64,000 nucleotides of DNA from Photobacterium frigidiphilum. Its GTDB lineage: Bacteria > Pseudomonadota > Gammaproteobacteria > Enterobacterales > Vibrionaceae. Location of the stretch: the NCBI RefSeq assembly GCF_003025615.1, contig NZ_PYMJ01000002.1, positions 124,001-188,000 of the forward strand, written 5' to 3'. Positions 8,608 to 17,845 of this stretch are shown in pieces (the stretch's first letter is position 1; the number at the start of each line of letters is the position of its first letter). The notes beneath the pieces are model-generated. The model searched no databases. It saw nothing but the letters and a program-made list of their open reading frames with translations, and was not told the origin of the DNA. The translations under genes were made by a program, and so were the position numbers.

Positions 8608-9684
8608 ATGATACCTGTCACTAAGCCATATTTACCGAATAAAGAAAAATACAAAGCCTATATAGACCAAATATATGACTCTGAACACCTTACAAATAAT
8701 GGCCCCCTATTACAAAGCCTCGAAAAACGATTAGCAGAACATTTAGGTGTAAAGCATGTAATTTGCGTCGCGAATGGTTCTCTTGCATTACAAGTGGCTT
8801 ATAAAGCGTTAGATTTAAAAGGGGAGGTAATTACGACTCCTTTTACTTTTGCAGCAACAGCTAGCACTTTAGTATGGGAAGGACTAACACCTGTTTACAG
8901 TGATATTGATGGCGACTCTTGGAATTTGGCTCCAAGTTTGATTGAAGAAAAAATCACAAAAAAAACATCGGCTATTTTACCTGTACATGTATTTGGCAAT
9001 CCCTGTGAAGTAGACGAAATTCAAAAAATTGCAGATAAGCACAACTTAAAAATAATTTATGATGCCGCTCATGCATTTGGTACTCTGTATGAAGGTCAGA
9101 GTGTATTAAAGCATGGTGATATCAGTACGTTGAGTTTTCATGCGACTAAGTTATTCCATACCATTGAAGGTGGTGCTGTGATTACTGAGTCTGACGAAAT
9201 AGCAGATAAAGTGAGACAATTGATTAATTTTGGTATTACCGGACCGGATAAAATTGAAGGTATTGGAACAAATGCTAAAATGAATGAATTTGAAGCTGCG
9301 ATGGGATTATGCATTTTAGATGATATTCATCAGGTAATTAGAGCTAGAAAAAAAATAATAGATCTATATCAGCATAATTTGGTGAATAAATTCACTTTCC
9401 AGCAATGGCTTAAACCTTTGGAAAACAATGGCGCATATATGCCGATTGTATGTGAAAACGAGCAGGAATTACTTATAAAAAAAGGCGCTCTTGAAAAAGA
9501 AGGGATCATTGCTCGTCGGTATTTCTATCCTAGTTTAGATGATGTTAATGCTTTAAATCCTTTAGAATGTACTTGTGAGGTTAGCCGTAAGTTAAGTAAA
9601 AAAGTAATGTGCTTACCACTATTCCCAAGCTTAAATGAAGATATCGTATTTAATGTTTTGGCTGTATTAAATTCAAACAAATAA
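8608..9684 (+). CDS. DegT/DnrJ-family sugar aminotransferase (VioA-like)
   Basis: A 358-residue PLP-dependent aminotransferase. The ATG at 8608 (MIPVTKPYLPN) is preferred over an upstream in-frame TTG because it matches the family start and lies just after the rmlA stop. LSFHATKLFHTIEGGA holds the PLP-binding lysine in the H-A-T-K context typical of VioA-type enzymes, unlike the P-x-K context of FdtB/QdtB. DAAHAFGT gives the PLP-contacting Asp. The likely reaction is amination of dTDP-4-keto-6-deoxyglucose at C4 to give dTDP-viosamine (Qui4N). The absence of a 3,4-ketoisomerase gene nearby fits a 4-amino rather than a 3-amino sugar. Exact stereochemistry is inferred. Confidence 0.75.
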   Translation: MIPVTKPYLPNKEKYKAYIDQIYDSEHLTNNGPLLQSLEKRLAEHLGVKHVICVANGSLALQVAYKALDLKGEVITTPFTFAATASTLVWEGLTPVYSDIDGDSWNLAPSLIEEKITKKTSAILPVHVFGNPCEVDEIQKIADKHNLKIIYDAAHAFGTLYEGQSVLKHGDISTLSFHATKLFHTIEGGAVITESDEIADKVRQLINFGITGPDKIEGIGTNAKMNEFEAAMGLCILDDIHQVIRARKKIIDLYQHNLVNKFTFQQWLKPLENNGAYMPIVCENEQELLIKKGALEKEGIIARRYFYPSLDDVNALNPLECTCEVSRKLSKKVMCLPLFPSLNEDIVFNVLAVLNSNK

Positions 9685-9694
9685 GGTATTAAAA

Positions 9695-10327
9695 TTGAAT
9701 AAATTGTATTTTTTAGGGGCTGGAGGGTTTGCTAGAGAATTGTATTCTTATATTAAAGAATATGATTTTGAATATAGAAACTATCAATTTGCCGGTTTTT
9801 TATCTGATTATTCAGATGACCTAGATGACTTTGATATGATTCATGGGGTTGTTGATAATATTCGTTCTGACAAAGTACTTGAAGGGGATGCTATATTAAT
9901 AGCGGTTGCCAATTGTAAATTGAAAGACGAATTATACCATTACTACAAAAATAAAAACTGTGAGATCCTTTCCTTTATTCACCCGATGGCATATGTCGGT
10001 AATAATGTCACAATTGGTGATGGATCCGTGATATGCCCATATGCAACCCTAACAGCTGATATTGAAGTAGGTAAGGGCGTTCTGATTAATGCACATTCTT
10101 CTATCGGGCATGATGCAGTAATTGGTAATTTTTCTACTTTGAGTGGCCATTGTGACATCACTGGCGGAGTCAGTGTTGGTGAGCGTGTTATGTTTGGTTC
10201 ACATGCTTTGGTGATCCCAAATAAAGTTGTAGAATCAGATTCTATTGTCGGTGCTGGTTCGGTTGTAGTTAAAAAAGTTAAATCAGGGACTACCGTTTTT
10301 GGTAATCCAGCTAAGAAAATAAAGTAG
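9695..10327 (+). CDS. Left-handed beta-helix sugar N-acyltransferase (NeuD/PglD/VioB-like)
   Basis: A 210-residue protein with an N-terminal Rossmann-like part (YFLGAGGFARELYSYI) and a C-terminal hexapeptide-repeat domain (IGDGSVICPYATLTADIEVGKGVLINAHSSIGHDAVIGN). The His in SSIGHD matches the catalytic base region of PglD/NeuD acyltransferases. The start is TTG at 9695 with an AAGG about ten bases upstream; no ATG is better placed. Lying between the VioA-like aminotransferase and an ACP gene, it probably transfers an acyl group onto the 4-amine of the dTDP-sugar. The donor might be acyl-ACP rather than acetyl-CoA; this is inference. Confidence 0.7.
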   Translation: MNKLYFLGAGGFARELYSYIKEYDFEYRNYQFAGFLSDYSDDLDDFDMIHGVVDNIRSDKVLEGDAILIAVANCKLKDELYHYYKNKNCEILSFIHPMAYVGNNVTIGDGSVICPYATLTADIEVGKGVLINAHSSIGHDAVIGNFSTLSGHCDITGGVSVGERVMFGSHALVIPNKVVESDSIVGAGSVVVKKVKSGTTVFGNPAKKIK

Positions 10328-10337
10328 GAAGTTAAAA

Positions 10338-10556
10338 ATGAGTAAAAATAATCAAATTTTAGAAATTGTAGCTGAAATTTTAGAAGTAGAAGTAAATGAG
10401 GTAACTCTAACTACTGAGTTAGACGAAGATAATTGGGATTCTTTAGCAGTAGTTACTTTCATTTCTGAAATTGACTCTACGTTTGATCAGATTATTTCAC
10501 CTTCAGCTGTAAATAAAGTTGAAACTGTTGCTGATTTAATTGCATTAGTTAAATAG
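10338..10556 (+). CDS. Dedicated acyl carrier protein
   Basis: A 72-residue acidic protein with NWDSLAVV, where Ser at about residue 35 is the expected phosphopantetheine attachment site. The helical pattern and size fit a small ACP. It differs from the housekeeping AcpP-type DSLDTVE signature. Ten bases after the acyltransferase and 26-28 before a KAS III gene, it is likely the carrier for an acyl group made for sugar modification. Confidence 0.85.
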   Translation: MSKNNQILEIVAEILEVEVNEVTLTTELDEDNWDSLAVVTFISEIDSTFDQIISPSAVNKVETVADLIALVK

Positions 10557-10584
10557 TTAATATCAAAATAAATAGGCAGATGTG

Positions 10585-11589
10585 ATGCTCACTATAAAAG
10601 ATGTCGCTATAAAAGGGATTTCAACAACCGTACCAGAGAAGAAAATCAACAATGTTGAACTTTCTGAAATTTATGGTGAGAAAGAAATAAAAAAATTAAT
10701 CGCTAGTATCGGTGTTAATAGTAGAAGAGTTGTAGACGAAAATACTACAAGCTCCGATTTATGTTTAGATGCTGCTTCGAGGCTTTTAACTTCATTATCT
10801 TGGAACCCTGAAGATATTGGCGCTCTAATTTTTGTGTCGCAAACATCTGACTATCAATTACCTGCAACCGCTTGTATTTTACAAAATGCTTTGGGCTTAC
10901 CTAATAATTCGATGGCATTTGATATTAATCTCGGTTGTTCTGGCTACGTGTATGGCATACAGGTAGCCTCCAGTTTGATCAATGCAGGTATCAATAAAGT
11001 GTTGTTACTTGTTGGGGATACGATTAGTCAAATCGTTAAACCAGGTGATCGCAGTACTGAGTTATTATTTGGTGATGCAGGTACTGCAACTGCTTTACAA
11101 CGAGAGGAAGGGCAGGTTTTACACATTGAGCTTGGTTCAGATGGTTCAGGGGCTGAGCATATTATTGCGAAAGAGCGCATGGTAACAAGTCGTGTTAGAG
11201 GTAATTCATCATCTTACTTAGCAATGAATGGTGGTGAAGTATTTACTTTTACTTTAAAAACAGTACCTAAGTTAATAAATAACTTCTTAAGTTCACTTAA
11301 TATGAATGCTGAAGATGTTGACCTGTGTGTTTATCATCAAGCGAATCACTTTATGTTGAAACATCTCTCGAAAAAATCAAAATTTGAAAGTGATCAAGTG
11401 GCTATTAGTATTGATGAATATGGGAATACGAGTTGTGCATCGATCCCTCTTACTTTATGTGCTCGTCCGCAAGCTTCGTACGAAAAATCACTATTAGTAG
11501 GATTTGGTGTTGGATTATCTTGGGGGGCTATTATGTGTGATTTAAGTAAAACGCTGCTATTGCCTGTTAAGGAGCTAAGTCATGATTAA
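10585..11589 (+). CDS. 3-oxoacyl-ACP synthase III family protein (first of two)
   Basis: A 334-residue FabH-like ketosynthase. The Cys-His-Asn triad is present: Cys in NLGCSGYVYG (about residue 118), His in VYHQANHFML, and Asn in EYGNTSCASIP. The ATG at 10585 is taken as the start; an in-frame GTG lies directly before it. KAS III enzymes condense an acyl-CoA with malonyl-ACP, here probably giving acetoacetyl-ACP or a similar short ketoacyl group on the ACP encoded upstream. The ORF stop overlaps the start of the next gene. A second paralogue is two genes downstream. Confidence 0.85.
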   Translation: MLTIKDVAIKGISTTVPEKKINNVELSEIYGEKEIKKLIASIGVNSRRVVDENTTSSDLCLDAASRLLTSLSWNPEDIGALIFVSQTSDYQLPATACILQNALGLPNNSMAFDINLGCSGYVYGIQVASSLINAGINKVLLLVGDTISQIVKPGDRSTELLFGDAGTATALQREEGQVLHIELGSDGSGAEHIIAKERMVTSRVRGNSSSYLAMNGGEVFTFTLKTVPKLINNFLSSLNMNAEDVDLCVYHQANHFMLKHLSKKSKFESDQVAISIDEYGNTSCASIPLTLCARPQASYEKSLLVGFGVGLSWGAIMCDLSKTLLLPVKELSHD

Positions 11590-12337
11590 TATGCTAGATG
11601 GAAAGACGATACTTGTAACTGGCGCGTCATCTGGAATAGGACGTGCTGTCGCTAAATTTTTTAGTATACAAGGCTGCTGTGTGGTTATAGCTGGTCAATC
11701 GGAAAGTCGATTGAATGAAACGTTATCCTTATTGAGTGGCAATGGTCACTTTTCCGTAACTGGAGATTTAAGTGATGTTGAGCAGTTAAAAGCTATGATG
11801 GACAGTGTATTCAACAAAGTCGGTGCTCTTGATGGTATTATCCATTGTGCTGGGATTCAAAAAACATTACCACTTCAGGCTTTAAAAGAGTCTGATTTTG
11901 ATGATATTTTTTCGGTGAACGTTAAATCTGCACAGTTTCTCGCTAAAAACTTTAGAAGGAAAGGCCGATATAATAAAGATGGTGCTTCTTTAGTCTTTAT
12001 TAGTTCTGTTGCTGCGACTTGTGGTGAGCCTGCAATTTCTACTTATTCTGCTTCTAAGGCTGCTTTAATTGGATTGACTAAATCGTTAGCGTCAGAGTTA
12101 TCTCGTAATAAAATTAGAGTTAATTGTATTGCACCTGGCCATGTGGAAACTGAAATGGCTATTGAGTTTTCTAAGCAGTTAACTAATGAACAGTTAGCGT
12201 ATATTAAAGCTAAACATCCACTAGGGTTAGGTAAACCCGAGGATGTCGCACATGCTGCTGCCTTTTTAGCAAGTGACCTGTCTCGCTGGGTCACCGGAAC
12301 AACGTTATGTGTAGATGGTGGTTATAGTGCCCAATAA
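11582..12337 (+). CDS. SDR-family 3-oxoacyl-ACP reductase (FabG-like)
   Basis: A 251-residue short-chain reductase. Visible are the GASSGIGRAV cofactor motif, the catalytic Ser in FISSVAA, the YSASK pair and the C-terminal ASDLSRWVTGTTLCVDGGYS block. An AAGGAG lies eight bases before the ATG, and the start overlaps the end of the upstream KAS III gene. It sits between two KAS III genes and next to an ACP, so it most likely reduces the 3-keto group to a 3-hydroxyacyl-ACP. No dehydratase or enoyl reductase gene follows, so the hydroxyacyl group should be the end product. Confidence 0.8.
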   Translation: MINMLDGKTILVTGASSGIGRAVAKFFSIQGCCVVIAGQSESRLNETLSLLSGNGHFSVTGDLSDVEQLKAMMDSVFNKVGALDGIIHCAGIQKTLPLQALKESDFDDIFSVNVKSAQFLAKNFRRKGRYNKDGASLVFISSVAATCGEPAISTYSASKAALIGLTKSLASELSRNKIRVNCIAPGHVETEMAIEFSKQLTNEQLAYIKAKHPLGLGKPEDVAHAAAFLASDLSRWVTGTTLCVDGGYSAQ

Positions 12338-13355
12338 AAGTATAAAAGCGACAATTTCTGCTGTTGCCTCATATTTGCCTTCTAAAGTTTTAGATAACGC
12401 TCAATTAGTGGAAGATTTTCCTGATTGGAGTGTTGATAAAATATTTGATAAAACAGGTATCCATAGTCGACATATTGCTTCTGATGATGAAACCTGCTCT
12501 GTTATGGCCGTAAAGGCGGCTAAAGCATTGTTGAGTGATAATAATATTGAACCAGAGAGTATAGATTTTATTTTATTGTGTACTCAAAGTTCTGATTATG
12601 TCTTACCAACTACGGCATGTATCGTTCAACATGAATTAGGTATTCCTACAAGCTGTGGTGCATTGGATTTTAACTTAGGTTGTTCTGGTTATGTTTATGG
12701 CTTAAGCCTTGCTAAGGGGCTTATTGAAAGCCTTCAAAGCAGAAGAATATTACTAATCACTTCTGAATTATATTCTCAATATATAAATAAAAAAGATAAA
12801 AGTGTTAGAACATTATTCGGTGATGCAGCGACAGCAACTTTAATCGAAGGTGTAGAATCTGAATTCGATAGAATAGGCTCATTTGTATTTGGAACGGATG
12901 GTGGCGGTGCTGATAACCTAATTGTCCCTCATGGCGGTTCAAAAAATCCAATATCAGCAGAGTCTGTAATTGAAAAAGAAGATGCTAGTGGTAATGTTAG
13001 AGCTCCAAATAACTTGTTTATGAATGGTGCGGAAATATTAACTTTTACGTTAAAGACAGTGCCTAAAAGTATTAAAGCAATTTTATCTAAGGCTGACTTA
13101 ACAGAAGAGCAGATTGATAAAGTGATATTTCATCAGGCAAATAAATTTATGCTTGAGAAACTAAGAAAAAAAACAGGTTTTACTAACGAGCAGTTTTTAA
13201 CTTCATATGAAAGTTATGGTAACACGGTTTCGTCAACTATCCCTCTTGGTATTGAAAAAGCACTAAATTCTAGCCAATTAGGAAAAGGTGATAAGCTATT
13301 AATTTGTGGGTTTGGGGTTGGTTATTCGTGGGCAGGAGCAGTAATTACCTTTTAG
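12324..13355 (+). CDS. 3-oxoacyl-ACP synthase III family protein (second of two)
   Basis: A second FabH-like protein of about 343 residues with the full triad: Cys in NLGCSGYVYG (about residue 119), His in FHQANKFML and Asn in SYGNTVSSTIP. I chose GTG at 12324 as the start; it overlaps the reductase gene by 14 bases. A further in-frame GTG lies at 12315. It is clearly related to, but well diverged from, the first copy, so this is not a recent duplication. It may do a second condensation, use another starter, or act as an acyl-transferring enzyme, as some KAS III relatives do. Confidence 0.8.
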   Translation: MVPNKSIKATISAVASYLPSKVLDNAQLVEDFPDWSVDKIFDKTGIHSRHIASDDETCSVMAVKAAKALLSDNNIEPESIDFILLCTQSSDYVLPTTACIVQHELGIPTSCGALDFNLGCSGYVYGLSLAKGLIESLQSRRILLITSELYSQYINKKDKSVRTLFGDAATATLIEGVESEFDRIGSFVFGTDGGGADNLIVPHGGSKNPISAESVIEKEDASGNVRAPNNLFMNGAEILTFTLKTVPKSIKAILSKADLTEEQIDKVIFHQANKFMLEKLRKKTGFTNEQFLTSYESYGNTVSSTIPLGIEKALNSSQLGKGDKLLICGFGVGYSWAGAVITF

Positions 13356-13372
13356 GTTGTATGTGAAAATTT

Positions 13373-14872
13373 ATGCTTAAGAAGAATATCATCGCAAATT
13401 ATGCGAGCCAAATATATGTAACACTAATTGGTATTTTATTACTGCCTTTATACATTAAATATATGGGCAGTGAAGCTTATGGGTTAGTGGGATTTTTTGC
13501 CATGTTACAAGCATGGTTTGGAGTGCTTGATTTAGGACTCACTCCGACTATCGGACGTGAAACTGCACGTTATCAAGGTGGAGTGTTATCTGCACTGGAT
13601 TTTAGACGATTGTTCCGTGCATTGATGATCATATTTGTTGTTGTTGCCTTGATCGGTGGAGGTGGGCTGTTTGTTTTATCCGAAGTAATAGCAACGAAAT
13701 GGCTTAAATTGGAAAATCTTCCTCAAGATCAAGTTATTTTCGCACTGCAAATTATGGCTATAAGTGTCGCTTTACGCTGGCTGACAGGGTTATATCGTGG
13801 TGTGGTTACTGGGTCAGAAAAGCTAGTATGGTTGAGTGGGTTTAATGCGATTATTGCAACGTTACGGTTTGGCGGTGTATTTGCCAGTATGTGGTTTTTC
13901 GGTTTTACTCCTGTGGTGTTTTTTACTCATCAACTTCTTGTAGCATTGATAGAAAACTGTGGTTTAGCGATAAAAACGCACTATTTATTACCAAAGAAAA
14001 AAAGTTTAAGTGACATTATTGGTTGGTCATTTGAACCCGTGAAACCTGTCTTGAAATTTTCATTAACGATCGCTTTTACTGCCTCTGTTTGGGTTTTTGT
14101 CACACAAACGGATAAATTGGTATTATCTGGAATACTCTCGTTAGAAGATTATGGTCACTTCACCTTGGCTGTGTTAGTGGCAAATGGCATTATGGTTATT
14201 GGAGGGCCTATTAGCATTGCTGTTATGCCTAGAATGGCAAGATTACACGCAGAAAATAAGCATGATGAAATGATCGCTGTGTATCGTAAAGCGACACAAT
14301 TAGTGGCTATTATTGGTGGTTCTGCTGCAATAACCTTAGTTGTGACCGCTAAGCCATTACTGATTGCCTGGACTGGAGATATACAGTTAACGGAACAGGC
14401 GGCACCAATCCTACAATTATATGCACTCGGCAACTTGTTTTTATCTATTTCAGCCTTTGCTTATTATTTACAATATGCGCTTGGCAATCTTCGCTACCAT
14501 CTTATTGGTAATGCCGGTTTAGTTGTTATATTAATTCCGAGTGTTATTTTTTCCGCAACTCATTTTGGTGGTATGGGCGCAGGTTATGTTTGGCTAATCA
14601 TGAATGCTCTATTTCTATTTATATGGGTCGCTTATGTACACTATAAGCTGGAACCAAATTTGCATTTTAAATGGTTATTTAATGATGCGATAAAAATAAT
14701 CATTCCCGCTTTTTCTATTGCTAGTTTGGTTTTCCTTATTGATTTTAATTGGATAGGAAACAATAGAGTTTTAAATATATTATTAGTAATGGGAGTCGGT
14801 CTGATTACTATCTTGGTTAGCTTTATTTTTTCTGATCAGGGAAGGGGACTATTAAAAAGGCATAGAACTTAA
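13373..14872 (+). CDS. wzx: Wzx-type oligosaccharide flippase
   Basis: A 499-residue multi-helix protein of the polysaccharide transporter/MATE-like superfamily. The start MLKKNIIANYASQIYVTLIGILLLPLYIKYMGSEAYGLVGF is typical of Wzx proteins. It would flip the undecaprenyl-linked O-unit across the inner membrane. It is followed by a glycosyltransferase-like gene and a Wzy, completing one Wzx/Wzy pathway in this locus. A different Wzx occurs at 38582. Confidence 0.85.
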   Translation: MLKKNIIANYASQIYVTLIGILLLPLYIKYMGSEAYGLVGFFAMLQAWFGVLDLGLTPTIGRETARYQGGVLSALDFRRLFRALMIIFVVVALIGGGGLFVLSEVIATKWLKLENLPQDQVIFALQIMAISVALRWLTGLYRGVVTGSEKLVWLSGFNAIIATLRFGGVFASMWFFGFTPVVFFTHQLLVALIENCGLAIKTHYLLPKKKSLSDIIGWSFEPVKPVLKFSLTIAFTASVWVFVTQTDKLVLSGILSLEDYGHFTLAVLVANGIMVIGGPISIAVMPRMARLHAENKHDEMIAVYRKATQLVAIIGGSAAITLVVTAKPLLIAWTGDIQLTEQAAPILQLYALGNLFLSISAFAYYLQYALGNLRYHLIGNAGLVVILIPSVIFSATHFGGMGAGYVWLIMNALFLFIWVAYVHYKLEPNLHFKWLFNDAIKIIIPAFSIASLVFLIDFNWIGNNRVLNILLVMGVGLITILVSFIFSDQGRGLLKRHRT

Positions 14873-15039
14873 GTTTAAACAGATTATGGGTATATATTTC
14901 ATTTTTACTTGATTGTTTTGGTTTTGTATGCTCATAGCGAGCTCGCCTTACATATTAACATCAGATTGAATATACCTATTTATACTCAACTTGTGGCTTG
15001 GTGAGTGTAAGTACCCTAATAACGTAAATAGAATTAAAT

Positions 15040-15990
15040 GTGAGTGGAATGATTGATAATAAAATTATAATTGTTACGGGTTGTTATGATGAAAATATTG
15101 GCGGCTCTATTGTGCCCCATCAACTGTGTAAGTACGTAAATAAATATACAGATTATGATTGTTATATGTACCGAGCATATATTTATCCTTCTTTTAGAGA
15201 TGGTAGTATAACGAAGTCTTTATGGGTCCTTTTTAGTACGTTAGCTAAACGTTTTTTACTGAAAATAAAATCTATTCCTGATAACAGTAAGTATCTTTTA
15301 TACCGAAAACCTCGTAATTTGGATGATTATGTTGTCGTTTATTTAGATGGTATGGCAGACAATCCTTTGAATGCAAAAAATGTAGTTCGACTTTTATTAC
15401 ACAACCCAGGATATTTTAGTAAGGAAGTTCACTATAATTGTGGCGAGCTTTATTTTTTGTATGGACCACATTTTAATTCTGTTAATATTTTGGATAGTGA
15501 GACATCGAAAAACTTTGTGGATATAAAATTCTTCAATACTGAGCTTTATAATAGCAAATCGCTTATTGAGAACAGAGACGGAGTATGTCACCTCGTTAGA
15601 AAAGGAAAGGTTAGGGATATTGATTTTGACCTTTCTAGTTCGGTACTCATTGATGGTAAATCCCATAAAGAAATTGCAGCAATCTTCAAACGCTCTAAAT
15701 ATTATATCTCATTCGATACAGAGTCGGCATACTCTATTTTAGCCGCATTGTGTGGTTGTATTTCTATTGTCGTCCCTATTCAAGGTGTTAATAAGATAAC
15801 TTGGCAACCTGATGAAAAATTTAGATATGGTGTCGCCTATGGTTTTTCGAAGGAGGAGATTGATTGGGCTATTAGTTCTCAAGGATTACTAAATCAACAT
15901 ATAATTGATATCGAAGAACATAATAAAAAGGTAGCAATGACATTTACGAAAGATTTGAAGGCTTTCTTTAATGGCGACGTTGATGCTTAG
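15040..15990 (+). CDS. Putative glycosyltransferase (WavQ-like guess), function unproven
   Basis: A 316-residue soluble-looking protein with no strong motif I can name. The block VRLLLHNPGYFSKEVHYNCGELYFLYGPHFN and the later SKYYISFDTESAYSILAALCGCISIVVP resemble the C-terminal nucleotide-sugar region of some lipopolysaccharide GT-B enzymes, where a Glu near a small hydrophobic loop binds the donor. The start is GTG 15040 or ATG 15049. The gene overlaps the next by 20 bases. Its position between wzx and wzy makes a role in O-unit assembly likely. Confidence 0.55.
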   Translation: MSGMIDNKIIIVTGCYDENIGGSIVPHQLCKYVNKYTDYDCYMYRAYIYPSFRDGSITKSLWVLFSTLAKRFLLKIKSIPDNSKYLLYRKPRNLDDYVVVYLDGMADNPLNAKNVVRLLLHNPGYFSKEVHYNCGELYFLYGPHFNSVNILDSETSKNFVDIKFFNTELYNSKSLIENRDGVCHLVRKGKVRDIDFDLSSSVLIDGKSHKEIAAIFKRSKYYISFDTESAYSILAALCGCISIVVPIQGVNKITWQPDEKFRYGVAYGFSKEEIDWAISSQGLLNQHIIDIEEHNKKVAMTFTKDLKAFFNGDVDA

Positions 15991-17095
15991 TACATTGATA
16001 GATTATATATTGATCTCGTTGTGTTTCTTTAATCTTTGTATCTTTGCATCTTATATAGATAAATATCGAAGTGATCAACACGTATTCGTACTTAAGTTTA
16101 TATTCTGGGTGCTGATTTTTTTTGTTTCTTACTTAGTGATTGTTAGGGGCGATTACCCTGATGTCGAGAACTATAAGTTTTACTTTTATAATGCACCTGT
16201 TGATTTGAATTTTTCTAGTATTGAAAATAGAGATATTGAAATTGGATATTATTATTTCTCCTCGTTTAGTAAAATTGTAGGGTTTAATTTTGATTTTTCC
16301 TCATTTTTAATGACCCTCTTGTCTATATTCTTTGTTTATTTTGGTTTTAGACTTTATCCGGATGTAACCTATAGTGCCACCGCATTATTAGTAACGTTTA
16401 GCTATGCTATTTCGTTTATGATTCAAGTCAGACAAGGTGTAGCTGTATCTTTTTCTGTCTGTACCGTGATATATTTTTTAAATAAACGATATCTTAGTTC
16501 ATTTTTATTTTATGTAATTGCTTGTCTTTTTCATATTAGTGCAATTTTAGTTTTTCCCATAATTGTATTTAGTGTCTTTTTTCGTAATTTCATATATCGT
16601 AATAGATTCACCGTTATTTATTTTTCGGTATTACTTGTATTTTTATTCCATTATTTTGATTTCATTTCAATTGTTGCTCCAATAATTCTTTCCTTATTGG
16701 ATGAAAGGTTGGTATCTAAGTTTTATCTTTATACAGAAAATATTAACAGTTCTGTTCGCTTGTTATCAGCTACGAATGTTTTAATGCTTTTGATTATGTT
16801 TTTATCAGCAGGTTTCTTTAACATTAGGCGTTATAAATTTGATCGTGAACTTTTCGCACTATTGATTGCATGTTTTCTTATGTATAACTTGTTATCTTTT
16901 TCATCAGATGTAGCATCAAGGTTTTATAAAATTCTGAGTGTGGCTATACCTATTCAGTTATCATTTATGGTTCAAGTTTTTAACAATCGGGCTGGTACTA
17001 TAGGTTGGGGTATATGGTTAGTTATCGTATTTGTTCTTTGCGCTTTCTATCAGTTAAATTTCTTAATGTATGATTTGCCAATTTTTAATTTTTAG
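15971..17095 (+). CDS. wzy: EpsG/Wzy-family O-antigen polymerase
   Basis: A 374-residue, very hydrophobic protein with about ten predicted membrane segments and a region resembling EpsG-type polymerases (RGDYPDVENYKFYF..., IQVRQGVAVSFSV, CLFHISAILVFPII). It probably joins O-units in the periplasm. Sequence of Wzy proteins is poorly conserved, so the call rests on topology, the HxSA-type block and the neighbourhood. The alternative start ATG at 15983 is possible. Confidence 0.8.
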   Translation: MATLMLSTLIDYILISLCFFNLCIFASYIDKYRSDQHVFVLKFIFWVLIFFVSYLVIVRGDYPDVENYKFYFYNAPVDLNFSSIENRDIEIGYYYFSSFSKIVGFNFDFSSFLMTLLSIFFVYFGFRLYPDVTYSATALLVTFSYAISFMIQVRQGVAVSFSVCTVIYFLNKRYLSSFLFYVIACLFHISAILVFPIIVFSVFFRNFIYRNRFTVIYFSVLLVFLFHYFDFISIVAPIILSLLDERLVSKFYLYTENINSSVRLLSATNVLMLLIMFLSAGFFNIRRYKFDRELFALLIACFLMYNLLSFSSDVASRFYKILSVAIPIQLSFMVQVFNNRAGTIGWGIWLVIVFVLCAFYQLNFLMYDLPIFNF

Positions 17096-17107
17096 GAAGA
17101 ATTTATT

Positions 17108-17845
17108 ATGATATTTAGTGTGATCTTGTGTGTTAATGAAGATAATCCATTCCTTGATAAAGCTATAAATAGTATTTTGGTGCAAGACTATGATGAATTT
17201 GAGTTTATAATAGTCGCAAATAATTGTACGGATGAACTTTATGAAAAATTAAAATTATCTACAAAGGATAAAAGAATAAGATTATTTAGAACAATAATTG
17301 GTCAGCTTAGCTTTAATCTTAATTTTGCGATTAATTTGTCAAAAGGAGATTACATCATACGAATGGATTCCGATGATGTTTCTCTACCGAATAGACTAAG
17401 TAAGTGTAATGATTTAGTTATACATAAGTATGACATAGTCGGTTTCTCTGTCGATTTGATAAATGAGAAAGACGAGATTATTGGAGAGCAATGCTTGTCT
17501 GGTAATAAATTGTCTAATATTATGTATAAAAATCCATTTGTACATCCTGCTACAATGATAAAACGAAGTTTTCTTGTTTCTTGTAAAGGCTATCTTGGTG
17601 GTTTTCAGTCAGAAGACTATGACTTATGGATAAGAGCTTATCGAAAAGGGGGGGTTAGAACTCATTTTTCAGAAGAAAAAGTGCTTAATTACAGAATTAG
17701 AGACGGACAAAGTAGAGGTAATCTATTACCTTATTGTGAAGTAGCCAGTTACTTTTATAGAGAGTTATTACTTCACCCAAATCTTAATAATTTAGCTTCT
17801 TTTATTGTAGCAACTGGAAAGCGTTTATTTTACAAGTTTAAATGA
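17108..17845 (+). CDS. Family 2 glycosyltransferase
   Basis: A 245-residue GT-A enzyme. Visible are an N-terminal FSVILCVNEDNPFLDKAINSILVQDY, the DSDD metal/nucleotide motif near residue 93 and the acceptor-side block FQSEDYDLWIRAYRKGG. It would add a sugar to the lipid-linked O-unit in the cytoplasm. A run of seven G (about 17648-17654) lies within the gene. The terminal sequence is intact. Donor and linkage cannot be read from sequence. Confidence 0.8.
   Translation: MIFSVILCVNEDNPFLDKAINSILVQDYDEFEFIIVANNCTDELYEKLKLSTKDKRIRLFRTIIGQLSFNLNFAINLSKGDYIIRMDSDDVSLPNRLSKCNDLVIHKYDIVGFSVDLINEKDEIIGEQCLSGNKLSNIMYKNPFVHPATMIKRSFLVSCKGYLGGFQSEDYDLWIRAYRKGGVRTHFSEEKVLNYRIRDGQSRGNLLPYCEVASYFYRELLLHPNLNNLASFIVATGKRLFYKFK

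Noticed and set aside
10982-11185. Frame inside the first KAS III gene
   Set aside because: It lies in another frame of a gene with a full catalytic triad.
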